A DNA stretch of 64,000 bases from Adiantum capillus-veneris (taxonomy: Eukaryota; Streptophyta; Polypodiopsida; Polypodiales; Pteridaceae). The position numbers were made by a program, and so were the translations under genes. Shown piece by piece: positions 32,625-43,807 of this stretch. The stretch is from NCBI GenBank assembly GCA_014529385.2, contig CM043958.1:155218793-155282792 (forward strand), given 5' to 3'. The notes under the pieces are model-generated. The model ran no database searches. It had not been told where the DNA came from and saw only the letters and a list, made by a program, of their open reading frames with translations. Numbering within the stretch: the first letter of the stretch is position 1; every line of letters starts with the position of its first letter.

Positions 32625-35600
32625 TGAGAGGTCCCCAACCCGCCGACACTAAAGTCGAGATAGGGTCCTTGACAGGTCTCTAGGCCTACTAAAAGTCAGA
32701 GTCTCTAAACAAGAAGGGTTCATGGAATAGATATTTGTCATTGGCAATGGCTTGGGACTATAGCCCTAAAAGAAAACCTAGTCCTATCCCACATTGAAAA
32801 CGTGACATAATCCTAATAATCTAAAACTTTTTCGGCCCTACAACTTTTTCAAATTGAGCTAAGGTATCCTCAACCAATGTTTTTTTTCGCCTGACAGATA
32901 TGATGGCACGGCTGATGGTGGACTCCTCTTCCAATTGAAAAAGTCTTCTAAACATTTTTAGTGTGTAGGGATGGATAGTTACCTGACTAATCATGTCCAC
33001 ACGTCCTAGATTGACAACCTTAGTCAATCCCCACTTACCACCCTGCATCTACACATGATTCTTTGTTTCCTGATTACCACCACATTCTTTGAACATGTAA
33101 AATAATGGTTTCCTTTTTAGCTTTCCCATACAGTAGTTCATTAAAACAAGTTTTGAAAATCAGCATTTAAAATAGTCTTTTAACAAACAAACATCTTTAA
33201 ACTAAAGACAAGGTACGATTACTTATAATATTTTTTGATAACCCTGACTCGTACTCCACTTGTCTCAAAACCACCTAAGGGTGAAAAACGGCACCCATTC
33301 CTTATTCATAATTCGGGGTGAATATATCACCAAAAGAACGGAGTGTCCATACAAGCGGACAACTCCCCTATGAAAAGAAAACGGTATTATAACTTATGTA
33401 AAAACATCAAGATATGACGGAGTAGAAACTCATCATCGTTCATGGGGATAACCGACTGATCAATGGTCTTAAAGCCATCATTATTCATCAAAATATATGA
33501 AAGAGTCGGAGATGTCTTGAAACAAGCTGTGTTAAGGATGTTCAATCATATCTTTCCTAGTTCGATCAGCTTAACCGAAAACATTTCTTTCTTAGATCAA
33601 CCAGGCTTAACCCAAAACAATTCTTTCCTGATTTAGAAATAAGTGTATGTGGGTTTCTTGGAAGATACCCTTTTGTTTTTTCAGCCAATCTTATCTTTTC
33701 CTAAATCCTTACCCACTCTTTAACGTATGAAATGATGTTACTTTAAAAGAACTTGAATTACTTGAAACTTGAACTATAATGAAGACCCACTTGGGACTAG
33801 TCGGTTATCTGTTGAAGCTCTGGGCCTATACACCCTCCTCCGTAGGCCTACTGCTAAGTCCGGCCTCGTGATCGTAAGAGCCTCTGGTTCTCTTTGGAAC
33901 ACTATCTACTTTATTCGTTTGTGGGTTTGCTCGTATCCTCTTTGGAGCCATAACTTCTATCCTTATAGAATGGACATCTACTTATTAGATAAATCATCAA
34001 AAATTATCTTTACCTTCATGTTGAATCTAATTTTCTTTTTTCACTCCAACTAAGGTTAAGTTTGAAGTTATATAATGGAAATTTCTTGACCTAATAAATT
34101 TTTATTTCATTATATATGTAAAAATAATTTTATCCTAGCATTCTTAAAAGGTTTCTAGGCTCCCTTAACTTTCTTATAAATAGCTAATTTTTTTCCTAAT
34201 TTTCTCTTAATATTCAAGTTTAAAAATGACTTATTTTTTACTTCATATTTATTATGATAATTATCTCTTGGAGATATATTTATTTCAACTTTCGAACAAT
34301 GTTTTACACCTCCAATAATTTTTCAAAATGCTTTCAAATATCTTAGCTAATTTTTTATCAAAACTAGGATCTGTTTTATTAAATATCATTACTTAAACTA
34401 ATCTTTTGTTTATGAGCTAATTATTGTGTCTTGATAATGATGTTTTCTAGCTTGAAAAATTATAATGTAATTATCTAAGATAATTAACTAATTTTCTTCT
34501 TCAATTTACAGTTAAAATCACACGATTTGAGCTCAAATACATAGCTAGAGCTAATTATCATGGCTTGCTAATGATATTTTCTATCTCTTAAATTACCAAG
34601 TAGTTATGTTAGCTAATTAACTAATTTTTCTCTTTAATTTATAACTAAAACCAAATAAATTTAGTTTAATTAATTACCTAAATTAATTTTTTTTGTCTAT
34701 GAGCTAATTTTTTCGACTTAATAATGGAGTTTTTTATCTTTGATAATTATCATGTAAATATCTAAACTAATTAGCTATTTTTTTCTTCAATTTATAATAA
34801 AACTAAGATAACTTTAGCTTAATTAATTAGCTGAACTACTTTTTTTGTTTATGAACTAATTATCCCAGCTTACTAATGTTGTTTTCTATCTCTAATGATT
34901 ATCATGTAAGTGTGTAAACTAGTAAATTCTTTTTTTTTTCAATTTACAACTAAAATTAGATGATTTTAACTTAATTAGTTAGCTAAACTTTTTTTGTTGG
35001 TCTATGAGCTAAATATCTTGGCCTTGCTAATGATGTTTTTATCTTTGGTAATTACCATGTTATTATTTAAGCTAATTAACTAATTTTTCTCTTCAATTTC
35101 TAGCTAAAATCATAGAATTTTAGTTTAATTAATTATCTAATCTACTTTTCTGTCTATGAGCTACTTATCTCGGCTTTCTAATGGTGTTTTTTTAATTTAA
35201 TAACTACCATGTAATTATTTAAATTAGTTAACTAATTTTTTCTTCACTTAATATCTAAACTGAGATAATTTCAGTTTAATTAAATAAATAAACCAATTTT
35301 TTTATAAACTAATTATCACAAGTTTTTTACAGCTAGACCTAATAAATATTTCATTACTATTTAATCATTTTTACTAATTATCTTCATTAAAATTCAACCA
35401 AAAACAAGGTTTTTTATTAGAATAATAGTAAAAATAATTAACTTATCAAGTGCTAATTATCACGGGTTATGCACACTTAGAATTATCATGGATGTTTATC
35501 TTGGGATTATTAAGCTAATTTACTAAATTTTTCATCAATTTTAAGGCTAAAAATAGTTAACGTTTACCTAATTAATTACTAAAATTTATTTAAAAATTCA

Positions 35601-36316
35601 AATATAATTTTATTGGCTTTCTAATAGTATAAAAACTTGATATTATCTTATAATTATCTAATCTTAAATGATATAATTTACTTTAATTAAGACCAAAATT
35701 GATTAATTTCAATCCTAATAGGGGTTATTAATTAATTAGATTAATAATTATAATCGTAATTTGAATAATCACTAGTGTATTAGTATTAAGAGTGTAATTT
35801 TATAATAGAAAGAGGTTTAGTATTCTTAATTAGATTAATTCAAAAAATTAAATATAGACTAGTGTATTTCTACTAATTAACAGGGGTTAGCTTTGTTAAT
35901 CAACTCTAGTTTTGCTCTCTAGTGATTTTTGGGCAAAGTCTCTCTATGTCAGAGATATTTGGCGAGGTCTCTGAGTCTAAATCAGTTTGTGAACCATAGG
36001 GTCCTATTTATAGCTTTTTTTGGCACTCACAAGCTCTCACAGACTGAAATTGGCCGTTACTTGCAGCTCAAGCAGCCCTCATCCTCTAGATAGCGCTACC
36101 TACTACTAAGTCACTCTTGGATAGGTCAGTGATGGCCCTATACAGCACTTGCCCACTTTGATTTTTAACCTTGCTAATTTTTAAGTCTATTTACTGCTTA
36201 AACGATAAATATATGGGCACATCTGGGAGGTTATAAAATTCTTCTAAAAGTATTTTGCTTCAATGATTTCTAAAACCTTTCAATTATTTTTGCAAATTAA
36301 ATCCAAAAAACTCTCA
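32625..36316 (-). repeat. Element F 3' LTR (3692 bp)
   Basis: Ends TGAGAG (32625) and CTCTCA (36316) form a 6-bp inverted repeat. Homologous along most of its length to 48337-52077, with indels around 34040-34370. It contains the 152-bp tandem array. Confidence 0.82.
34411..35310. repeat. ~152-bp AT-rich tandem array in F 3' LTR
   Basis: The marker tatgagctaatta or a close variant begins at 34411, ~34547, 34698, 34850, 35003, 35155 and 35303, giving a period of about 150-153 bp. Each unit also has a ttggcttgctaatg block and a taattaccatgtaatta block. Confidence 0.9.
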
Positions 36317-36626
36317 GGGTTGAGCCCATCTTAAAAACCTATACAAACCAATGATATTATCTCCAAAACCAGGTCAAATCCATTCCATATAAAGGATCCA
36401 TATATCCACCTTGTCAACGTCCTCCCTTTCTATCTCCTCTTAGATTGTCTCCTTGATTTATCTAAGTCTGATGAATGGCTCTAGCAGTAGTTGAAGGGTT
36501 TTGCGCTTCCTGATAGTTATTTCTATAGTTATTGAAGGGTTTTGCGCTTCCCGATAGTTATTTCTATAGTGTCCCATTTGATTGCATCCAGGTCTGCTCC
36601 AAGTTTATCGCAGCAGCTACTCCACA

Positions 36627-37190
36627 TTATTGATATCCTGGGTTGAAGGTTCCCTTAGCTCTTTCCCTGAAGCTGTTAAAACCATTATAATTCTTTGTAG
36701 GGTTGGTCCCTTCAGCTGCAAGAGGCTTGGCCTTGAGAAGGGAATCCTGAATTGATGTAGGCCTCATGGCTTCGAGACGTGTACTAAGATGTTTGTTGAG
36801 GCCTTGATAGAAACGGGCAATTTGCTGCTCCATGGTAATCTGGGGAGCATAGCGTCATAAAGACACAAACTTGGTGTAATACTCCTCTAGTGAAAGTCCT
36901 AGCTGGCTTAGACTAAAGAATTCATTCATCTTAATAGCCTGATGTGCAAGAGGGAGATAACATTCTTTGATTGCCTGCTTTATTTTCTCCCAAGATGGAC
37001 TACTAGTGGGATAATCTCTCCAGTGTTGCTTCCACCAAAGTTTGGCATCTCCGTTGAGACGGAACATGCCTAATATTGCTTGTTTTTCTTGAGCAGTTCT
37101 TGCAACTTTGAAATAGTTGTCCATAGCATCTAACCATGCTTCGACATCTTGCTCTAAATTGGGTCCCTCTCACTTGAAGGTAGGGAGTTG
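36627..37190 (-). pseudogene. Element F gag fragment (Retrotrans_gag)
   Basis: The minus strand from ~37190 encodes EAWLDAMDNYFKVARTAQEKQ, then FRLNGDAKLWWKQHW, SWEKIKQAIKECY and SLEEYYTKFVSL. After a stop at 36855-36857 it continues with ITMEQQIARFYQGLN and a tail to 36627. This is the gypsy gag capsid pattern (LxGxAxxWW, then F). No zinc knuckle, protease or pol follows before the 3' LTR. Stops and the missing pol make it non-autonomous. Confidence 0.82.
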
Positions 37191-37500
37191 GACTTGCTTA
37201 CTAGTAATTTTTTCTATTGAGTAACAGTGTAAGGCTATTTACACGAGTATTACCATGGGATTGAATTAGTGGAATTTAGTACTAAATGAAAATCTATCTT
37301 GCTTATGCTTTCAACTTATCTCATACTCAAAAATTTTGCACACTAGATGAAGACAATTGCCAAACCATTAACAAAACTGCTTATAGCATATCCATGATAA
37401 CCATAGTATGTACAAGAGCTAATACAAGCCATGAAGATCCTACTATGTACAAGGGTGACAACAGTCCTATACTAGAATCTTGTGGACTATGGGTGGATCA

Positions 37501-37505
37501 GATAT
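37501..37505. repeat. Target-site duplication of G, left copy
   Basis: GATAT just before the G 5' LTR; the same five bases follow the 3' LTR at 47759-47763. It proves that G inserted as one unit here. Confidence 0.97.
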
Positions 37506-37600
37506 TGTCATGGATGCTTGAGAGTCAGTCCTCGCTGTCTGCATCATCGCCTATGTCATCTCCTACATCATCACTAGAAGTCTCTAGAGGATCTAAAAGA

Positions 37601-37801
37601 TTCTAGAAGTTTCTAGAAACATGGAGAAGATTTCGGAAGAATCTAGAAGTTTCTGGAAAGCTCTAGAAAGTTGAAGAAGGATCTAGAAGGTTCTAGAAGA
37701 ACTAGAAGGATCAAGAAGTTTCTAGAAAGCTCTAGAAAGTTGAAGAAGGATCCACAAGGTTCTAGAAGAACTAGAAGGATCAAGAAGGTTCTAGAAGATT
37801 C
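37601..37801 (+). promoter_or_regulatory. Heat-shock element array in G 5' LTR
   Basis: TTCTAGAAGTTTCTAGAA at 37601-37618 is four perfect alternating nTTCn/nGAAn units. GAAGGTTCTAGAAGATTC at 37784-37801 is another four, ending 20 bp before TATA. Further dimers and trimers lie between (for example 37715-37733). Plant HSFs bind such arrays. The 3' LTR has a five-unit run at 47211-47233. Confidence 0.75.
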
Positions 37802-37820
37802 TAACCTCCTCAAGCACTAG

Positions 37821-37828
37821 TATAAATA
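37821..37828 (+). promoter_or_regulatory. Chromovirus G LTR TATA box
   Basis: TATAAATA, 32 nt before the segment complementary to the PBS. The 3' LTR copy is at 47480-47487 and the J copy (TATAAAT) at 52552-52558. Confidence 0.75.
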
Positions 37829-37863
37829 AGGGTCTTGGGCCACAAGACCCTTAGTCTTGCCAA
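37828..37863 (+). promoter_or_regulatory. Hairpin and predicted 5' transcript end of G, complementary to its PBS
   Basis: AAGGGTCTTG / CAAGACCCTT (37828-37837 and 37843-37852) is a perfect 10-bp stem with a 5-base loop. AGTCTTGCCAA at 37853-37863 follows, 32 nt after TATA and so at the expected transcription start. It is the exact reverse complement of TTGGCAAGACT next to the LTR (38101-38111). The 3' LTR keeps the segment at 47512-47522. Confidence 0.75.
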
Positions 37864-38100
37864 CACCAGTTGTGAGGCTCCTCTGAGGATATCCCTCTTC
37901 TAGTTCTTATGGTCAAGTCTTGTCCTTGCAATCAAGCCTTGTCTTGTACTCAAGTCATGTAATCCAAGTCTTGTATCTAGCTCTCTTAATAAAGCATTAA
38001 GTCTTATAATCAATATTAAGCTTATCATCAAGTCCAAGTTCTTGTACATTGTGAGTGCCTCCTATTGCTCTCTTCTAGCCCTATATGTGCTCATAATAGT

Positions 38101-38112
38101 TTGGCAAGACTA
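38101..38112 (+). other. Chromovirus G primer binding site, self-priming type
   Basis: TTGGCAAGACTA lies two bases after the LTR. It does not match the tRNA-iMet or tRNA-Asp sites of the other elements, but pairs over 12 bases with 37852-37863 in the LTR. Tf1 of fission yeast uses just such a fold of its own 5' end as primer. Confidence 0.7.
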
Positions 38113-38138
38113 CCATCTCTTAATCTTCTCAAGCCATC

Positions 38139-38893
38139 ATGGAGCCGACGATGGAAGGTGTCATCAACGCATTGCAAAGCATCCAAGTTCAGTTACAAGA
38201 ACTTCGCGAGAGTAACGCTCAACTTCAAGCAGGGAAACCCCTAATCTTGGGACCGGCGTTGCAAAATCTTCAACATAAAATTAAAGAGCTTCAAGAGACA
38301 AGCACACATCAAGCACAAGCTGCAAGATCTAGCTATCCTCAACAACATAAGAAGGAGCCGAAGGTCAGCATGGTTGAAAAATTTGATGGGACTAGATCAA
38401 AGTTTAGAGGTTTTCTCCAACAAGTGCGCCTCTTCATTCGAATGCAACGAGAGCGTTATCCAGATGATGCCTCTCAAGTAGGCCTTATTGGGACCCTCCT
38501 CTCGGTTACGGCTCTCTCTTGGTTTGCTCCCTTACTTGAAAAAGAATCTCCTCTTCTTCATGACTTTGAAGCTTTTGTGCGAGAGTTCTCTGCAACCTTT
38601 GGGGATACTGATAGAGCAAGGGTTGCTGAAACCAAACTTAGAAATCTCCACCAGGGATCGAGACCTGCATCCGTCTATGCATCCCAATTTCAATAGCTCA
38701 CTTGTGATCTGACTTGGCATGAGGAATATTTCATTAGCCATTTTTGGTGGGGATTAAAGGATGACGTAAAAGATCTTTTATTGACTATGCCGAAGGTTCA
38801 CACACTAAGCGAGTTCATCTCTCAAGCAATAGAATGTGATAATCGACTATTTGAGAGGAGACAAGAGAGGCGTCTTGGGGCACCATGCGACCC
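38139..38893 (+). pseudogene. Chromovirus G gag capsid
   Basis: Starts MEPTMEGVINALQSIQ with a Gln/Leu-rich helical N-terminus (likely coiled coil), then the capsid core: MVEKFDGTRSKFRGFLQQV, FIRMQ, IGTLLSVTALSWFAPLL, and EFSATFGD before TAG 38694-38696. After the stop the frame continues through TCDLTWHEEYF and FWWGLKDDVKDLL, then shifts near 38885-38895 to the nucleocapsid frame. J has the same start. It would form the particle shell. Confidence 0.87.
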
Positions 38894-39277
38894 CAAACAA
38901 AAGTGACACATAATGGCTACACACCTCAACAGGGCCATGAATCAAGCATTGAGACCATGCAAATTGATTCGGCACGGTTTCAATCTCTCTTAGCCCAGGA
39001 GAAGCAAAGGCGACGCATTAATGGCTTATGTATGTATTGTGGAGAGCAGGGGCACATGGCTCAACAGTGTCCAAGGAAGAGAAGGATGAAGGTTCATGGT
39101 GCAATGGCCTCAACGTGTTCGGAAAACATAGACGTCCAACCCCAATCGAGACCGAACGGTTGGACAAAAGACAAGCAAAAAAAGGTCTCTTTCTTCCCGC
39201 TGATTCCACTTCAAGTTTTATGCTACCAATCAAGATCCATATGCCGGGTAGGCACATGGATTGTGAAGCATTACTAG
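38885..39277 (+). pseudogene. Chromovirus G nucleocapsid
   Basis: Contains one zinc knuckle CMYCGEQGHMAQQC followed by a basic tail (PRKRRMK), with spacing CX2CX4HX4C. The frame differs from both the capsid and the protease frames, so a single-base change lies on each side. Confidence 0.85.
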
Positions 39278-39560
39278 ATTCAGACGCAACGGCGTGCTTC
39301 ATGGACAAAGAATTTGCAAAAGAACAAGGCATACCACTTGTGGAGAAGTTTAATCCAACAACTGTAGAAATCATTGATGGTCATCCCTCGCTTCAGGGGA
39401 TGTCAGGTATGAAACTCGCCCCATAGAAGTAACATTGTAGGAGCATGTTTCAAGAATAGCGTTCGATATTATACAAAGCCCCAACAGTCCAATTGTTATT
39501 GGGCTGCCGTGGCTTGAATTACATAATCGTGACATCGATTGAAGGGTTCGGAGAATTGAA
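39160..39560 (+). pseudogene. Chromovirus G protease
   Basis: SFMLPIKIHMPGRHMDCEAL leads to LLDSDATACFMD, where the catalytic DSG of retropepsins is DSD. The end block IVIGLPWLELHNRDID is at ~39496-39540. A stop at 39424-39426 and a frame change separate the two halves. The lost Gly would impair activity. Confidence 0.78.
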
Positions 39561-40427
39561 CCACGAAAAGTCCAAAAGAAGAAGGGAAGGCATAATAGGC
39601 CTATATATCTTGGAGCCAAGGTCTTCATGCGTGCAGCCAAAAAGTATCCAACTTTCCTGATATTTGCAACACCAACCGACACGTCGACAACAAAAATCAT
39701 GGAGGCATTGCCACGTCAATATCAAGATTACAATGATGTTTTTGAGAAGAAGAATGCAGACCTCTTACCAGAGCGTCAACCCTATGATTGTGCCATAGAG
39801 CTTCAGGAGGGAACCCAACCCCCTTTTGGCCCAATATACAAGCTATCTCAAGATGAATTGGTAGAATTACAGAAAAATATTGATGAGAATCTTGCTAAGG
39901 GGTTCATACGGCATTCAAAGTCCCCGGCAGGAGCTCCAATACTCTTTGTAAAGAAGAAGGACGGAACTCTCCGGATGTGCATGGATTATAGGGACCTAAA
40001 CAAGATCACCGTCAAGAATCGCTATCCCCTTCCCTTGATCCCAGAGCTTCTTGAGCGCCTTGGAAAAGCAAGAATATTTACAAAAATAGATCTTCGTGGT
40101 GCTTACAACCTAGTCAGAATCAAAGAAGGTGATGAATGGAAAACAGCCTTTCGGACAAGGTATGGCCAGTTTGAATATATCGTCATGCCATTTGGTCTCA
40201 CAAATGCCCGAGCTGTTTTTCAACATTTAATGAATGATATCTTTCGGGAGTATTTGGATTATTTTGTGGTAATATATTTGGATGATATCTTGATATTTTC
40301 CAAGGATCAAGAAGAGCATGAGCACCATGTACGATTAGTGCTTGAAAGCTTCGTGCATGAGGGTTATATGCAAAGTTGGAGAAGTGCTCTTTTCATCAAT
40401 CTAAGGTGGAATTTCTTGGTTATGTAA
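39541..40427 (+). pseudogene. Chromovirus G reverse transcriptase
   Basis: The open stretch from 39627 (266 residues) holds the N-terminal cleavage-like region, the [13 protein letters not shown] block, [13 protein letters not shown], the fingers ([20 protein letters not shown]), [24 protein letters not shown] and catalytic YLDDIL. The PFGxIYxLS start is typical of Tf1/sushi-type chromoviruses. A frameshift near 40376-40400 moves to the next frame. Confidence 0.9.
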
Positions 40428-41125
40428 TTTCTGAAAAGGGAATCTCCATGGATCCAAAGAAGGTTCAAACCATCCTTGATTGGGAGACACCCACCTCGGT
40501 AAGAGATGTTCAATGTTTCCTCGGATTTGCAAATTTTTATCGTATCTTTATACAGAGATACTCCAAGGTGGTTACATCACTCACAAGGTTGACAGGCCAT
40601 AATAAGTTTGTCTGGGACTCAGAGGCCGCGAAAGCATTTCAAACTCTCAAGCAAGCTTTTACAACCGCACCCATTCTAATTCATGCAAATCCTACAAAGC
40701 CTTTCATCCTAGAAACAGACACTTCAGATTTTTCTCTTGGCGCTATTCTATCCCAAGTAGGAGAGGATGGTCGAGTACATCTAGTGGCTTTTCATTCCCG
40801 CAAGTTCTCAGCTGCAGAAATGAATTATTAAATCCATAACAAAGAGCTCTTAGCAATCATCGACTCCTTCGACACTTGGCATCACCTACTTGAAGGAGCT
40901 CCTCATAAGATCACTGTCTATACAGATCACAAGAATTTGGAATACTTCATGACATCCCGCGTCTTGAATTGTCGCCAAGCCAGGTGGAGTGGTATCCTAT
41001 CAAGGTTTGATTTCTTATCTCTTATAGACCTGGCCATCAACAAGCTAAGCCAGATGCCTTATCAAGAAGATCCTACCTTGCACCTAGAGGAGGCGACACA
41101 ACATTTGATCAACAAGAGTCAATGA
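40376..41125 (+). pseudogene. Chromovirus G RT thumb and RNase H
   Basis: RT connection ([18 protein letters not shown]) then RNase H: FILETDTSDFSLGAIL (first Asp), MNY before TAA 40829-40831, then NKELLAII (Glu) and [13 protein letters not shown] (Asp) after it. It ends in a degraded linker region to 41125. Confidence 0.87.
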
Positions 41126-41412
41126 TTTTGAAACCTGAGCAGCTTAAGCTAAACGCCACCATGAGCGAAGCTCCTGAAGATTCTACTTTTCTTTCTAAGG
41201 TGAAGACGCAAATTGCCAAAGACCCACTTGCTCAGAATATTAGACAACAACTACAAGGACAAGAGGTTAATGAGGACTTTCAAGAAATTGATGGAGTAAT
41301 TTACTATAAGGGTCTTCTCTATATGCCGCTAGGACCAACACGCTTGGAGGTACTTCAGCAACGGCATGATCTTCCATCAGTAGGGCATTTTGGGGTTAAT
41401 AACAATTGAGCT
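41122..41412 (+). pseudogene. Chromovirus G integrase N-terminus, cut by Copia H
   Basis: Reads through YYKGLLYMPLGPTRLEVLQQ to HDLPSVGHFG, the two His of the H2C2 zinc domain. The matching CDTC is encoded at 45925-45936, after Copia H and its TCTCT target-site copies are passed. The TGA near 41409 lies just before the junction. Confidence 0.87.
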
Positions 41413-41417
41413 TCTCT

Positions 41418-41644
41418 TGTTGGAATTAGGGTTGCAGAGAAACACACACAGCTTGGAGAAGACGAAGGAAGCTCAAGGCACACAATAGAGAATGTATTAC
41501 TTAGTGTGCAATGGAAAGATGGATAGCCCTAGAGTGATGGGCATATATACAATGCACGGGGGAAAAAACCTCCTAAAGAGGGAAAAAATGCCCCAGCGGT
41601 CCTAGTGTGTTCACACACATCACTACCACATGTATATGGTAACA
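41418..41644 (-). repeat. Copia H 3' LTR (227 bp)
   Basis: TGTTGGAATTAG to GGTAACA, ends TGTT/AACA. Just inside it, the plus strand reads AATCCCCCCTGG, so the minus strand has the polypurine tract CCAGGGGGGATT needed for plus-strand priming. Confidence 0.97.
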
Positions 41645-41671
41645 AATCCCCCCTGGAGTGATGTGGTGAAC

Positions 41672-42447
41672 GAGAGCTGGCACATGAGTAAAGGGAAGTG
41701 CCATGCCCTGAGGACAGGATCAATCCACAAAGGGAGTAAGCCCAAAGCTTTGCGGAAAGCTTCAAGCTTCTCACGAGACAATGCCTTTGTGAAAATATCT
41801 GCAAGGTTATCCTGTGTTGGCACATAAGCCAAGCTGATCTCTCCTGCTGAGAGCCTCTCCCTGACATAGTGGTAATGCACCTCAATGTGCTTTGTGAGAG
41901 CATGAAAAACTGGGTTCCTCGCAATTGCCAATGCGCTCTGACTGTCAATGTAGATAGTGTTGGCAGTGTCTTATCCAACACCCAAATCAGCCATAAGGTG
42001 TCTGAGCCATACACACTCAACCGTAGCTATGAAGACTGCCATGTACTCAGCCTCACAACTCGAAGTGGCCACAATAGGTTTCTTCTTGCTCAACCATGAT
42101 ATACATGAACTGCCAAGCATGAAACAAAAACCACTTGTGGACACTCGTGTGTCAAAACAACCAGCCCAATCTGAGTCCGAAAAAGCATGTAAGTCTGGCG
42201 GCAATGATCCCCCCTTGGGATAGAACAAGCCAAGATGTAAAGTGCCACTAAGGTAGCGGAAAATCCTCTTGATAGCCTGCCAATTCTTAGACCCTGGGCT
42301 ATGCATAAATCTGCTGACTTGTGAGACTGCAAACTGAATATCCAGCCTCGTGTTGCATACATAAATGAGGTAGCTAACATCAGTTTGGTAAAGAGTGACA
42401 TCAGCAGGATCGCCAGCATCCTGTAGGAGTAAAATCATAAAGTCCAT
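41672..42447 (-). pseudogene. Copia H RNase H
   Basis: The minus strand reads TLYQTDVSYLIYVCNTRLDI, then SDSDWAGCFDTRVSTSGFC, VATSSCEAEYMAV and, after TAA near 41969-41971, IYIDSQSALAIARNPVFH and DIFTKALSREKLEAFR. This is the end of RVT_2 plus RNase H. It joins directly to the integrase-RT linker at ~42450, so the RT palm with its YVDD is absent. Confidence 0.88.
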
Positions 42448-42457
42448 GTGTCATTTT

Positions 42458-43807
42458 CTATAAGTGCATCATATTCAGATTGCATGGCAGCCATCCAATT
42501 TTCTGAATTCTGTGCTTCATCAAAAGACAGAGGCTCTTCAACATCATGTAAGCTAGACACAGCCAAAGCATAACAATATGATGCATAAGAGAGCCTGAAT
42601 GAGTACGACTAGACAAAGGTGCATCCAATTTATTGTCACGCAAAGTGTGCACCAGCCATTTTGGGATACCTCTAGCCTGCTCATTTTCAGCCCTTTCCTC
42701 ATCAAGTACATCATGTACATATGCATAAGTAATAGGCTGATCTACAACATTTTCAGAAAACCCCATAGGCTGTACATTTGCCTCATTGGAACTTACATTT
42801 GTATTTCCACCACTGAAAGGAGGCAACAAAGTGTCATAAATGTCCTGTGAGCTTACATTACTGTCTCTAGTACATGACAGCAAGGGTTGAACAGAATCTT
42901 CCACAAACACTACATCCCGCGAAACCAGAATACGTTTTGTTTGCGGATGATACAACCTGTACCCTTTGGTTTCAACACTATAACCGACAAAAAAACAATT
43001 GACAGCCTTATCATCCAATTTTCTGCGCTGCACTTGTGGCACCAAAGCATATGCCAAACAACCAAAAACATGCATGTGCTCAATAGAAGGCTTTCTATCA
43101 TGCCATGCTTCATATGGAGTAATAGACTGCAAAGCTTTCGTAGGACACCTGTTAAGTACATAAGTGGCACACATGATGGCCTCAAGCCAAAAATAATGTG
43201 GCAAAGCTTGACTTTTGACCATACATTGTGCCATTTTCGTCAGTGACCTGTTTTTCCTCTCAGAAACACCATTTTGCTGAGGTGTATAAGGCACTGTACA
43301 TTGGTGTTTTATCCCACGGCTAGCCAGAAATGCATTAAATTCATGAGACATATAATCCCCCCCTAGATCGGAATGGAGGGTGCCCATAGTACATTTCGAG
43401 ACATTTTCAACCATAGCCAGAAATTGTTTGAAGCACATAAAAACTTCGGACTTCGCTTTAAGTGGAAATACCCATGCATGCCTGGAGTAATCATCAATGA
43501 AAGTCACGAAGTACAGGTAATTGCCCAAGGACGGAGTTTGCATGGGCCCACAAACATCACTATGCACAAGCTGCAACTTGCATGTGGCCCGAACTGAACC
43601 ATCCTTTGGAAACTTAGAACGCTGCATCTTACCCAAAATACAGCCTTCACAAACATGTTTGACAGGTGCTTCAAGAGGTGGCAAAGAAGCAACCATATCA
43701 GATTTCTGCAAACGCAACAAACTGGCAAAATTCAGATGACTAAAACGTGCATGCCAAAGTTTTGCATCTGAAATAGCCCTTGAATCTACAACAGCATTTG
43801 CAAAATT
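42458..43807 (-). pseudogene. Copia H GAG_pre-integrase and integrase
   Basis: KLWHARFSHLN-type pre-integrase block, CEGCILGKMQRSKFP zinc part, then D in LVHSDVCGP, D-type position in TLHSDLGGDY and E in PQQNGVSERKN. It continues through FGCLAYALVPQ, FVGYSVETKGYRL and an acidic linker. A frame change near 42600 precedes AMQSEYDALIENDTW, where the sequence jumps into RNase H. TAA at 43808-43810 separates it from the protease ORF (CAA in H2). Confidence 0.88.

Larger units (their letters stand above)
37506..38098 (+). repeat. Chromovirus G 5' LTR (593 bp)
   Basis: Starts TGTCATGGATGC and ends CATAATA (CATAACA in the 3' copy). Shares nearly all sequence with 47113-47758, which has about 50 bp more of the GAA/TTC-rich repeats. 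It carries HSE arrays, a TATA box, a hairpin and the self-complement of the PBS. Confidence 0.95.
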
